A stretch of 64,000 bases of DNA. Source: Lipingzhangella_A rawalii (lineage in GTDB: Bacteria > Actinomycetota > Actinomycetes > Streptosporangiales > Streptosporangiaceae). Shown here in pieces: positions 17,940 through 25,323 of the stretch. The notes under the pieces are model-generated. The model saw only the letters and a list, made by a program, of their open reading frames with translations, was not told the origin of the DNA and searched no databases. The stretch is from contig NZ_JAVLVT010000004.1 in assembly GCF_031628175.1 (NCBI RefSeq), forward strand, positions 186,001-250,000, given 5' to 3'. Numbering within the stretch: the stretch's first letter is position 1; every line of letters begins with the position of its first letter. The translations under genes were made by a program, and so were the position numbers.

Positions 17940-19814
17940 CCACTCCACCGCTGTTCCGCGGCGAGTCTTGCCAACTACGCACCGGGAGATCCGCGCCTGG
18001 GTGAGATGCTGGCCAAGCAGTACCGCCACGCCATCGGCCATGCGCCCAGCGCGTCGGAGGTCGAGTCCTGGAGCGGAAGCCTCCCAGTCCTGGCCCGGGA
18101 CTTGCAGGATGCGGGTCTGGGCGAGGTCGAGGTGCTGGTGGAGTACCTGCTCCAGCCGGGAAGCAAGCGGGCCGATGTCGTTCTCGCCGGGAAGCATCCC
18201 CAGACCGGGGAGGACTCCTACGTCGTGGTGGAGCTCAAGGCGTGGAGTCACGCCAAGCCCTTCGAGGCGGATCCGGAGCTGGTCACGGTGGACGCGCCCG
18301 GGCCACCGCGGCTACATCCGGTCACCCAGGTTCGGGACTACTGCGAGTTCATCGCGGACTTCACCCTGGCCCTGGACGACCCTGGCCGCATGCTGCGGGG
18401 TGTGGCCTACCTGCACAACGCCGAGGACAGCGACGTGCACGAGCTGTACGACCTGCCCGGAGACGACTACGGACAGCTGTTCACCCGGTCCCGGCGGGGC
18501 GCGTTCCTCGACTTCCTGACGAGCCGTCTCGCACCCGGCAACGGCCGGGCCGCGGCGGACCGCCTGGCGGCCAGCCAGATCGCTCCAAGCCCGAACCTGA
18601 TCAAGGTGGCCCGGGACGCGATCCGGGAGCGTGCCCAGTTCGTGTTGCTGGACGAACAGCATGTCGCCTACCGGCTCGTGCTGCACGCGGTCGAACGGGC
18701 TCAGCGCTCCGACCAGAAGACTGTTGTGGTCGTCACCGGTGGTCCGGGCAGCGGCAAGAGCGTCATTGCCCTGTCGGTGCTGGGCGAGCTGTACCGTCGC
18801 GGCGCGCGGGCGCTGCACGCGACCGGGTCGCGGGCCTTCACCAAGACCATGCGCAAGGTGGCGGGGGCCGGGTCGAAACGGGTACAGAAGCTGTTTGGCT
18901 TCTTCAACGACTTCATCCAGGCCACCCCCAACGACCTGGACGTCCTGGTCTGCGACGAGGCCCACCGCATCCGGGAGACCTCCGAGAGCCGATTCACTCC
19001 GCGGGAGAAGCGCACCGGCCGGCCGCAGGTGGACGAGCTACTGTCCGCCGCTCGGGTTCCGGTGTTCCTCCTCGACGAGTACCAGGTGGTGCGGCCCGGC
19101 GAGATCGGCACCGTGGCAGAGATCCGCGCCGCCGCCGAGACGCGCGGGTTCGAGGTGCAGCAGGTGTCCCTGGACGGGCAGTTCCGGTGCGGGGGCAGTC
19201 GCCGGTACGAGGAGTGGGTACGGCACCTGCTGGGGCTCGAGGGTGACGGGCCGATTCCGTGGGAGGGCGACGAGGAGACCGGCTTCCAGGTACAGGTTGC
19301 GGACTCGCCGTGGGATCTGGAGGGTCGTCTCCGGACCATCATCGACGAGCACGGGCTCAACTCCCGGATGACCGCCGGATTCTGCTGGCCCTGGAGCGAT
19401 GTCCAGTCGGACATGTCGTTGGTACCCGATGTTCAGATCGGGGACTGGCATCATCCGTGGAACAACAAGAGCGACCGCAAAGCCGGTGACGCTCCCCCGA
19501 CTCACCTGTGGGCGACCGAAGAGGGCGGGTTCGACCAGGTGGGTTGTGTCTACACCGCCCAGGGCTTCGAGTACGACTACTCCGGAGTGATCCTCGGTCC
19601 CGATCTTCTCTACCGCGACGGGCGGCTCGTGGTGGACCGGCGCGCGAACCACGATCCGGCCATGCGCAAGGCCGAGACCGAGGAACAGGCGGATGCCCTG
19701 GTGCGCAACATCTACAAGGTGCTGCTGACCCGCGGCATGCACGGCACGATGCTGTACTCCACGGACCCGGAGACCCAGGAGTTCCTGAGGCGGCTGGTAC
19801 GCGGGCACCGGTAG
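17937..19814 (+). CDS. Predicted PD-(D/E)XK nuclease fused to DUF2075 helicase-like ATPase, paralogue 1
   Basis: 625 aa. I use GTG 17937, where GGGGA lies 5 nt upstream and the leader shared with the next gene ends; the frame is open further upstream from TTG 17859. Residues 60-105 look like a restriction-type nuclease core: RADVVLAG (Asp) and, about 15 residues on, VVVELKAW (ExK). The DUF2075 (Schlafen-type helicase) domain follows: P-loop VVTGGPGSGKSVIAL near 266, Walker B LVCDEAHRIRE near 337, LLDEYQVV, LDGQFRCGGS, and a C-terminal UvrD-like motif VYTAQGFEYDY. The last lies before LLTRGMHGTMLY. Likely a nucleic-acid-directed ATPase/nuclease for defence. A full paralogue follows 175 bp downstream. 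Confidence 0.8.
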   Translation: MPLHRCSAASLANYAPGDPRLGEMLAKQYRHAIGHAPSASEVESWSGSLPVLARDLQDAGLGEVEVLVEYLLQPGSKRADVVLAGKHPQTGEDSYVVVELKAWSHAKPFEADPELVTVDAPGPPRLHPVTQVRDYCEFIADFTLALDDPGRMLRGVAYLHNAEDSDVHELYDLPGDDYGQLFTRSRRGAFLDFLTSRLAPGNGRAAADRLAASQIAPSPNLIKVARDAIRERAQFVLLDEQHVAYRLVLHAVERAQRSDQKTVVVVTGGPGSGKSVIALSVLGELYRRGARALHATGSRAFTKTMRKVAGAGSKRVQKLFGFFNDFIQATPNDLDVLVCDEAHRIRETSESRFTPREKRTGRPQVDELLSAARVPVFLLDEYQVVRPGEIGTVAEIRAAAETRGFEVQQVSLDGQFRCGGSRRYEEWVRHLLGLEGDGPIPWEGDEETGFQVQVADSPWDLEGRLRTIIDEHGLNSRMTAGFCWPWSDVQSDMSLVPDVQIGDWHHPWNNKSDRKAGDAPPTHLWATEEGGFDQVGCVYTAQGFEYDYSGVILGPDLLYRDGRLVVDRRANHDPAMRKAETEEQADALVRNIYKVLLTRGMHGTMLYSTDPETQEFLRRLVRGHR

Positions 19815-19914
19815 GGCTGGAGGACCCGGACGACGTCCAGAGCTTCGATGCGAGGCAGAAGGCCCGGGCTCCCTGGCACTACTGGCATCCGCTAGCGTTG
19901 CTCCCGACCGGATC

Positions 19915-19992
19915 GCGGCCCGACGGGCTTCCGCATCCACGCGGACATGCCCCCACCCGCACGAACTTCTTCGTGCCGTGGGGACGTCTGTG
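19915..19992 (+). promoter_or_regulatory. Leader with Shine-Dalgarno-sequestering hairpin, copy 2
   Basis: 78 bp, starting with the same 21-bp block as copy 1 and ending in the same GTGGGGACGTCTGTG. Here the inner stem is longer and perfect: GCACGAA (19959-19965), loop CTTC, TTCGTGC (19970-19976). The outer stem pairs CCCCAC (19951-19956) with GTGGGG (19978-19983) and again covers the Shine-Dalgarno GGGGA, with the GTG start at 19990. Differences from copy 1 fall mainly in loops and linkers, or extend the stem, as expected for a structured RNA. Confidence 0.65.
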
Positions 19993-21873
19993 GGGGTTGT
20001 CTACCAGGTGTCGGCAGGAAGGCTGGCCGAGTACTCCCCTCTGGAGGACCGGCTAGCTGAGCTGCTGAAGGAACGTTACATCTACGAGGTGAGACGCTCC
20101 CCCAGTCCTGGAGAGGTGCGTTCCTGGCGGAACAGCCTACCCAAGCTGGCAGAGGTCCTGATGGACGCTGGACTTGAGCAGGTTGAGGTTCTGATCGAGT
20201 ATCCCGTGCCGGGGAGCTCAAAACGCATCGACGTCGTGCTGGCAGGGAGCCATCCGGCCACAGGGGACGACAGCTACGTGCTGGTGGAGCTGAAGCAATG
20301 GAGCGAGGTCGCACCCGGCCCCGGCGACGAACAGCACTTTCGCGTGCCCAGGCTCGGATCTGAGGGGCATCTCCATCCCGCACTGCAGGTCCGGCAGTAT
20401 TGCAAATCGCTGGTGCACAACCTGCCAGGTTTGCGTGACCCAGAGCGCACACTGGCCGGGGTTGCCTTTCTGCACAACGCTAACGAGCAGGCGATCCAGC
20501 CGCTGCGGGCACACCAGAACGAACCATTCGCGACATTGTTCAGCGGGCAGGAGCGCCGCGAATTGGAGAAATTCCTGCGTGGGCGACTCGCCCCGGCTGG
20601 TGGGGGCGCAAGTGCCGATCGTTTGCGCAGTCTGCGGGTGCAGCCAGCACGAAAGCTGCTGTCAATCCGCGCCGAGCAGCTACGCCGGCGTAGCCAGTTC
20701 GTGTTACTGGACGAGCAGTATCTGGCCTATCACACGGTGCTGCATATGGTCCGGCAGGCACATCGCTCTGACGATAAGCAGGTCGTGATCATCAAGGGTG
20801 GCCCGGGTACGGGCAAGACCGCGGTGGCACTTGAGCTGCTGAGAGAGCTGGACCGGCAAGGGTATGCGAGCGAGTACTCGGTCGGCGCCAAGGCCTTCCG
20901 TGACATTCTGGAACGAGCGATCGGCGCGAAGAAGGCCGGACTGGGGGACCAGATCACGTACTTCCGGGACTATCGCGACCGGGATCGCAACTCGCTGGAC
21001 GCGTTGCTGTGCGATGAGGCACATCGTTTACGGCCGCATTCCAATGACTTCCGAACCAGGAAGGAGCTATGGACACAACGCAGCCAGATCCAGGAGCTCG
21101 TGGACACCGCCCGGGTACCAGTGTTCCTGCTGGACGACCACCAGGTCGTACGTCCGGACGAGGTCGGCACCATCGACATGATCCGGGAGTACGCACAGTC
21201 TCGCGGGCGCGCCATGCGCGAGCTCCATCTGGACACCCAGTTCCGGTGTGGTGGCAGCGACCACTATGACGAGTGGGTACGCCGATTCCTGCAGCTGGAC
21301 GGAAACGATCCCCCTATGCAGTGGGACGGAGCCGATGGATACCAGGTTCTGCTCGCGGACACCCCGGATGAGCTGGAGATGTTCATCCAGAACAAGCACC
21401 ACGAGGGCTACACCGCCCGGATCTGCGCCGGCTTCTGCTGGGAGTGGAATAAGCCCACGCCCACACAGACCCCGCCCCTGCCGAACGATGTCACCATCGG
21501 GTCCTGGGCCAGGCCCTGGAACTCCAAACACACTGGCTTCATCGGCAGGATCCCGCCGAGTACTCGGTGGGCGGTCGAGCCCGGGGGCATCGACCAGATC
21601 GGCTGCGTCTACACCGTCCAGGGGCTGGAGTTCGACTGGATCGGCGTGATCATCGGTCCGGATCTCACGTACCGCAACGGCACACTACATATCGACCGAA
21701 CAGCCAGCAAGGATGGGAAGATCAAGAAGAAGGTCCCCCAGGAAACGGTCCACGAGGTCATCCGGAACGCCTACAAGGTGCTGCTCACACGTGGCATGCA
21801 TGGCGTCGTCATCTACGCGGTCGACCCAGAGACCCAGGAGTACCTGTCGGACCTCGTTCCCGGACGGCTCTGA
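19990..21873 (+). CDS. Predicted PD-(D/E)XK nuclease fused to DUF2075 helicase-like ATPase, paralogue 2
   Basis: 627 aa from GTG 19990, with GGGGA just upstream inside the conserved leader. Same architecture as paralogue 1: nuclease-like core RIDVVLAG with VLVELKQW, P-loop IIKGGPGTGKTAVAL near 267, Walker B LLCDEAHRLRP, LLDDHQVV, LDTQFRCGGS, VYTVQGLEFDW and LLTRGMHGVVIY. The two proteins align end to end but differ at a large fraction of positions, so the duplication is old, whereas their leaders are nearly identical. Slightly lower GC than paralogue 1. The stop lies 7 bp from the end of convergent brxHI, so the two transcripts may interfere. Specific ligand unknown. Confidence 0.8.
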   Translation: MGVVYQVSAGRLAEYSPLEDRLAELLKERYIYEVRRSPSPGEVRSWRNSLPKLAEVLMDAGLEQVEVLIEYPVPGSSKRIDVVLAGSHPATGDDSYVLVELKQWSEVAPGPGDEQHFRVPRLGSEGHLHPALQVRQYCKSLVHNLPGLRDPERTLAGVAFLHNANEQAIQPLRAHQNEPFATLFSGQERRELEKFLRGRLAPAGGGASADRLRSLRVQPARKLLSIRAEQLRRRSQFVLLDEQYLAYHTVLHMVRQAHRSDDKQVVIIKGGPGTGKTAVALELLRELDRQGYASEYSVGAKAFRDILERAIGAKKAGLGDQITYFRDYRDRDRNSLDALLCDEAHRLRPHSNDFRTRKELWTQRSQIQELVDTARVPVFLLDDHQVVRPDEVGTIDMIREYAQSRGRAMRELHLDTQFRCGGSDHYDEWVRRFLQLDGNDPPMQWDGADGYQVLLADTPDELEMFIQNKHHEGYTARICAGFCWEWNKPTPTQTPPLPNDVTIGSWARPWNSKHTGFIGRIPPSTRWAVEPGGIDQIGCVYTVQGLEFDWIGVIIGPDLTYRNGTLHIDRTASKDGKIKKKVPQETVHEVIRNAYKVLLTRGMHGVVIYAVDPETQEYLSDLVPGRL

Positions 21874-21880
21874 GGCCCAC

Positions 21881-24037
21881 CTACCCGGCTTCGATGTTGA
21901 ACACCTGTGGTTCCCGAAGTAGGAGCTGCGCACCGTCCAGATTGGCGAGCCGTTGCGCCAGCGTCGCCTCAGCCAACCGAACGGGAAGCGCGTCACTGAA
22001 CTTCAGGCCGGACACGGCCCGTTCGTCGACCTGCGGCAGGCACAGACGTTCCCCCGCGTCGGCAGTTCCCGCCCGCCACATGTCGGGAGTGAGATCGGCC
22101 CGCAGCCGCAGGTGGGTGTCGGTGAAGCGTTGCCGTTCGTCAGCGAGTGCGCTCAGGCTGGCCGCGAGGGTGGCATTGGCTGCGAAGCCACCCCAGGTCC
22201 ACCACACCACGTCCGTGCCAGTGCGGGCGATGACGCTGGCACCGGAGTGCACGGTCGTCGCATACTCTTCCCGGGCCTTGGCCAGATGGCTGGTGGCACG
22301 TTGGGTCAGGCGGACCGGCGGCTCGGCCCCGAGCAGGATCTCCCGGGTGGCCCGGGTGAGTGCGAACGACGCTCCGCCGAGGCTGTAGGTGTGCCAGTGG
22401 GCCTTTCCCGGTAGGTCCGTGGGCTGCACCTGGCAGCGGCGTCTGCTCCAGTCGATCCAGGTGACCTCCCAGCTGCGTCCCCCGAGTAGCAGCACTCGTG
22501 GCCCCTGCACCTGCTCAATGAGCAGCAGCGGGTCCGTGCGGCCCACTTCCGTGCGTCCCCACAGGGCGGTGAACTGGGGTGGGGCGGTGAATACGGCGGT
22601 CAGGTCCATGAAGTTGCGGCGCCCGTAGCGCCGCTCGGCAGCCGGGCCGAGGAACAGCATCTCGCCGTCCCGTTCGAGGAAGCCCTCATCCTCCAGATGG
22701 CGCAGAATCGGCTGGGCGGAGGTGTCGAAGGGCGCCAGCCCGTTCCACGCCTCGGGCCACAGCGCCCTTCCGACCGTGTTCTCCTGGAGGCTCAGCGCCA
22801 GTAGCTGCTGGGCGGCGATGTGGCGGGGCTCGGGCGGCGGCTGTACGGGTTCCACAAAGTGCTGTCCCCATAGGTGCATCAGCCCCGCGGCACTGAGCAG
22901 CGCCCCGTGGCTGCGGGTGAGGAACAGGCAGTTGCGCACGGTGTCGCCACGTCGGCCGGTACGTCCCAGGCGCTGGAGGAACGAAGCCACGCTGGCGGGG
23001 GCGTCGATCTGGATGACGCGGTCCAGGTCACCCACGTCGATCCCCAGTTCCAGGGTGCTGGTGGCGACGATGACGCAGTCGCGCGCCTCAGCGAACGCGG
23101 CCTCCGCACGGCGGCGGTCGTCGAGCGGCAGCGAGGCGTGGGAGAGAAACGTGGTGACCCCCTTGGCGCGCAGCGCCGCGCCCAGTTCCTCCACCACGGT
23201 GCGGGAGTCGCAGAAGACCAGGCGCTTCTCGCCCCGGTGGAGCGCAGCGATGACGGTCGCGGCGTTCTGGGTTGAGCCCACGTAGTCCAGCTCGATGTCT
23301 CCGGGCGGGGGCTCGTCATGGTTCGGGACGGGGCGCGGTAGGGCGATGTCAGGGGCGACGACCCGGCCTGGGCGGGCGTCCCGCCCGGACCCTTGGAGCC
23401 AGGTCAGCAGCTCCGCGGGATTGCCGACGGTGGCAGACAGCCCCACGCGCTGGAGGGGGGCTCCGGCGAGGCGGTGCAGGCGCTCCAGGACGGCCAGCAG
23501 GTGCCAGCCGCGGTCGTCCGCGGCGAATGAGTGCACCTCGTCGACCACGACGGCTCGTAGCCCGGCGAAGAGCCGGTGGTGGTCGGTGTTGGTGCTGACG
23601 AGCATGCCCTCCAGGGACTCCGGAGTGGTCAGCAACACGTCCGGAGGGGTGGTGCGCACCCTGCGGCGGGCACTCTCGGTGACGTCCCCGTGCCACACGG
23701 CCGCGCTGCGACCCAGCCAGGAGGTGTAGGTCTGGAGCCGCGGCAGCACGTTGTTCAACAGCGCCTTGAGCGGGCACAGGTACAGGACACTCAGGCCCTC
23801 CCACCGGTCACGCTCCATCGCGGTCAGCAGTGGAAACACCGCGGCCTCGGTCTTGCCGCCGGCGGTGGGGGCCAGTAGGACCGCGTCCTCGCCCGCCAGT
23901 AGCGGCGCCACGGCGTCACGCTGCAGGGGGCGCAGGGACGGCCACTCCAGGGTGTTGACGATGTGATGCACCAGGCTGGGGTGCAGCTCCTGCGGGGCGT
24001 CCACGCTCACTGCGGTGTCACAGGTCGAGGGCGACAT
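21881..24037 (-). CDS. brxHI: BREX type 2 Lhr-like helicase BrxHI
   Basis: 718 aa. Superfamily 2 helicase core: Q-motif region RPLQRDAV, Walker A LAPTAGGKTEAA near 59, DEVH box VVVDEVHSF, SATVGNPAEL (motif III), TSTLELGIDVGDLD (motif V) and QRLGRTGRRGD (motif VI). About 300 further residues form Lhr-type C-terminal domains. brxHI is the last of the six genes that define BREX type 2 (pglW, pglX, pglY, pglZ, brxD, brxHI). Its proposed start overlaps the brxD stop by 20 nt. No strong Shine-Dalgarno is visible, so translation probably depends on coupling; a GTG at about 24007 is an alternative start. Confidence 0.88.
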   Translation of the reverse strand: MSPSTCDTAVSVDAPQELHPSLVHHIVNTLEWPSLRPLQRDAVAPLLAGEDAVLLAPTAGGKTEAAVFPLLTAMERDRWEGLSVLYLCPLKALLNNVLPRLQTYTSWLGRSAAVWHGDVTESARRRVRTTPPDVLLTTPESLEGMLVSTNTDHHRLFAGLRAVVVDEVHSFAADDRGWHLLAVLERLHRLAGAPLQRVGLSATVGNPAELLTWLQGSGRDARPGRVVAPDIALPRPVPNHDEPPPGDIELDYVGSTQNAATVIAALHRGEKRLVFCDSRTVVEELGAALRAKGVTTFLSHASLPLDDRRRAEAAFAEARDCVIVATSTLELGIDVGDLDRVIQIDAPASVASFLQRLGRTGRRGDTVRNCLFLTRSHGALLSAAGLMHLWGQHFVEPVQPPPEPRHIAAQQLLALSLQENTVGRALWPEAWNGLAPFDTSAQPILRHLEDEGFLERDGEMLFLGPAAERRYGRRNFMDLTAVFTAPPQFTALWGRTEVGRTDPLLLIEQVQGPRVLLLGGRSWEVTWIDWSRRRCQVQPTDLPGKAHWHTYSLGGASFALTRATREILLGAEPPVRLTQRATSHLAKAREEYATTVHSGASVIARTGTDVVWWTWGGFAANATLAASLSALADERQRFTDTHLRLRADLTPDMWRAGTADAGERLCLPQVDERAVSGLKFSDALPVRLAEATLAQRLANLDGAQLLLREPQVFNIEAG

Positions 24038-25322
24038 CGTCGGCGCTGCCGGCGGCGGCGTTGCGTTCGGTGTCGGTGAGTTCCGTGCTGCGCACCGTCA
24101 GCGTGTAGTGGCGGCGTGGGTCGAAGTCCGGAAACTCGTACACCCGGTCGAGGACGTCCACCAGCTTGCGCAGGTACAGCCGCGGCGCCACACCCACCTT
24201 GCCGCCCAGTTCCCCGGCAACGGCCTCGGCCAGCTCGGCGATGTAGGCGTCGTCCACGACGGCGGCGACGCGGTGTGCGGACTCGTCGTCGACGTAGACG
24301 TCCCGGACCGTGGTACCCAGCTCGGTGAGCCGCTCAGTGGTGAAGGCGGGCAGCCGCAGCTGTATTGCACGCGGGTTGTCGAACCGCGGGTCGGTGGTGA
24401 AGTCCGTGGCCAGTCGCTGGGCCAGCGGAGAGAGTCGCTGCACACCCTGTGGACCGTCGTAGAAGGCCGGCGTTCCGGTGATGACCAGATACAGCCCGGG
24501 GAAGCGTCCTGCATGCACCTCGTCGATGAGCTGGCGTAGCGCGTTGAGGGCCTTGTCCCGGGCGTCGGAGCGAACCCGCTGCAAGGTCTCGACCTCGTCG
24601 AGAACGAGCACCAGCCCGGGATGTCCGGAGTCGCGCAGCACGGTGAGCAGCCCCTGGAGGAACCCGAAGGCCCCAAAGTGGTCCAGCTCGCCGCGGACCC
24701 CGGCAGCGCGTCGAGCCGCGGCTGCGACGTGCGGCTGGCCGCCCAACCAGGCGAGAATGCTCTCCGCGGTGGCTGGGTCGGCGCTTGCCAACGCCGCGCG
24801 ATATCCACGCAGTGCGGTGGCGAAGCCCGGGGCGCTCCGGCTCACCTCCGCCAATCGCCGGGTCAGCAGCTCCCCGACCTCTTTCTCCAGGTCGTTCTCA
24901 TCAATGCCGCTGGCCAGGGCATCCTCTTCCAGAACGTAGAACCAACCGTCCACCACCGAGCGCAGGGCACTGGGCGGAAAGCCAGGAGTGGTAAGCCGCT
25001 CGGTGAGGCGTCGATAGACCGTCTCCAGCTTGTGCAGTGGCGTCTCGGTCTCCGAGATCTGGACCTCGGCGGCAGCCATGCCGCGTGCTTTGGCGCGTTC
25101 GGCGAGCCAGCGGGTGAAGAAGGTCTTTCCGGCACCGTAGTCACCACGCACGGCCTTGAATACCGCGCCTCCCGCGGAGGCGGTGCCCAGTTCGGTGTCG
25201 ACGGAGTCAGCGAACCTGTCCAGGCCGGTTGCCAGCAGGTCCAGTCCTGCCTGGGGAACCGCCCCGGCACGCAGCGCGTCGATCACCTCCCGCCTGCGGG
25301 CGGCACTCACCGCTGTGCCCAT
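24018..25322 (-). CDS. brxD: BREX type 2 ATPase BrxD
   Basis: 434 aa. P-loop ATPase with Walker A VRGDYGAGKTFFTRWL near residue 58 and Walker B LVLVLDEVETLQ near 240. The opening (RREVIDALRAGAVPQAGLDLLATG) and the C-terminal LYLRKLVDVLDRV region follow the BrxD pattern. ATG 25322 lies one base after the pglZ stop with an AGGGG Shine-Dalgarno within the pglZ end, so the two are tightly coupled. In BREX type 2 BrxD sits between pglZ and brxHI, exactly as here. Its mechanistic role is not well defined; it is an AAA-like ATPase. Confidence 0.9.
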   Translation of the reverse strand: MGTAVSAARRREVIDALRAGAVPQAGLDLLATGLDRFADSVDTELGTASAGGAVFKAVRGDYGAGKTFFTRWLAERAKARGMAAAEVQISETETPLHKLETVYRRLTERLTTPGFPPSALRSVVDGWFYVLEEDALASGIDENDLEKEVGELLTRRLAEVSRSAPGFATALRGYRAALASADPATAESILAWLGGQPHVAAAARRAAGVRGELDHFGAFGFLQGLLTVLRDSGHPGLVLVLDEVETLQRVRSDARDKALNALRQLIDEVHAGRFPGLYLVITGTPAFYDGPQGVQRLSPLAQRLATDFTTDPRFDNPRAIQLRLPAFTTERLTELGTTVRDVYVDDESAHRVAAVVDDAYIAELAEAVAGELGGKVGVAPRLYLRKLVDVLDRVYEFPDFDPRRHYTLTVRSTELTDTERNAAAGSADDVALDL

Positions 25323-25323
25323 G

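Noticed and set aside
17861..19992. The two 79-bp repeats as attachment sites flanking a mobile unit
   Set aside because: Both end exactly at start codons, carry the ribosome-binding site, and no integrase or tRNA lies nearby; a regulatory leader explains them better.
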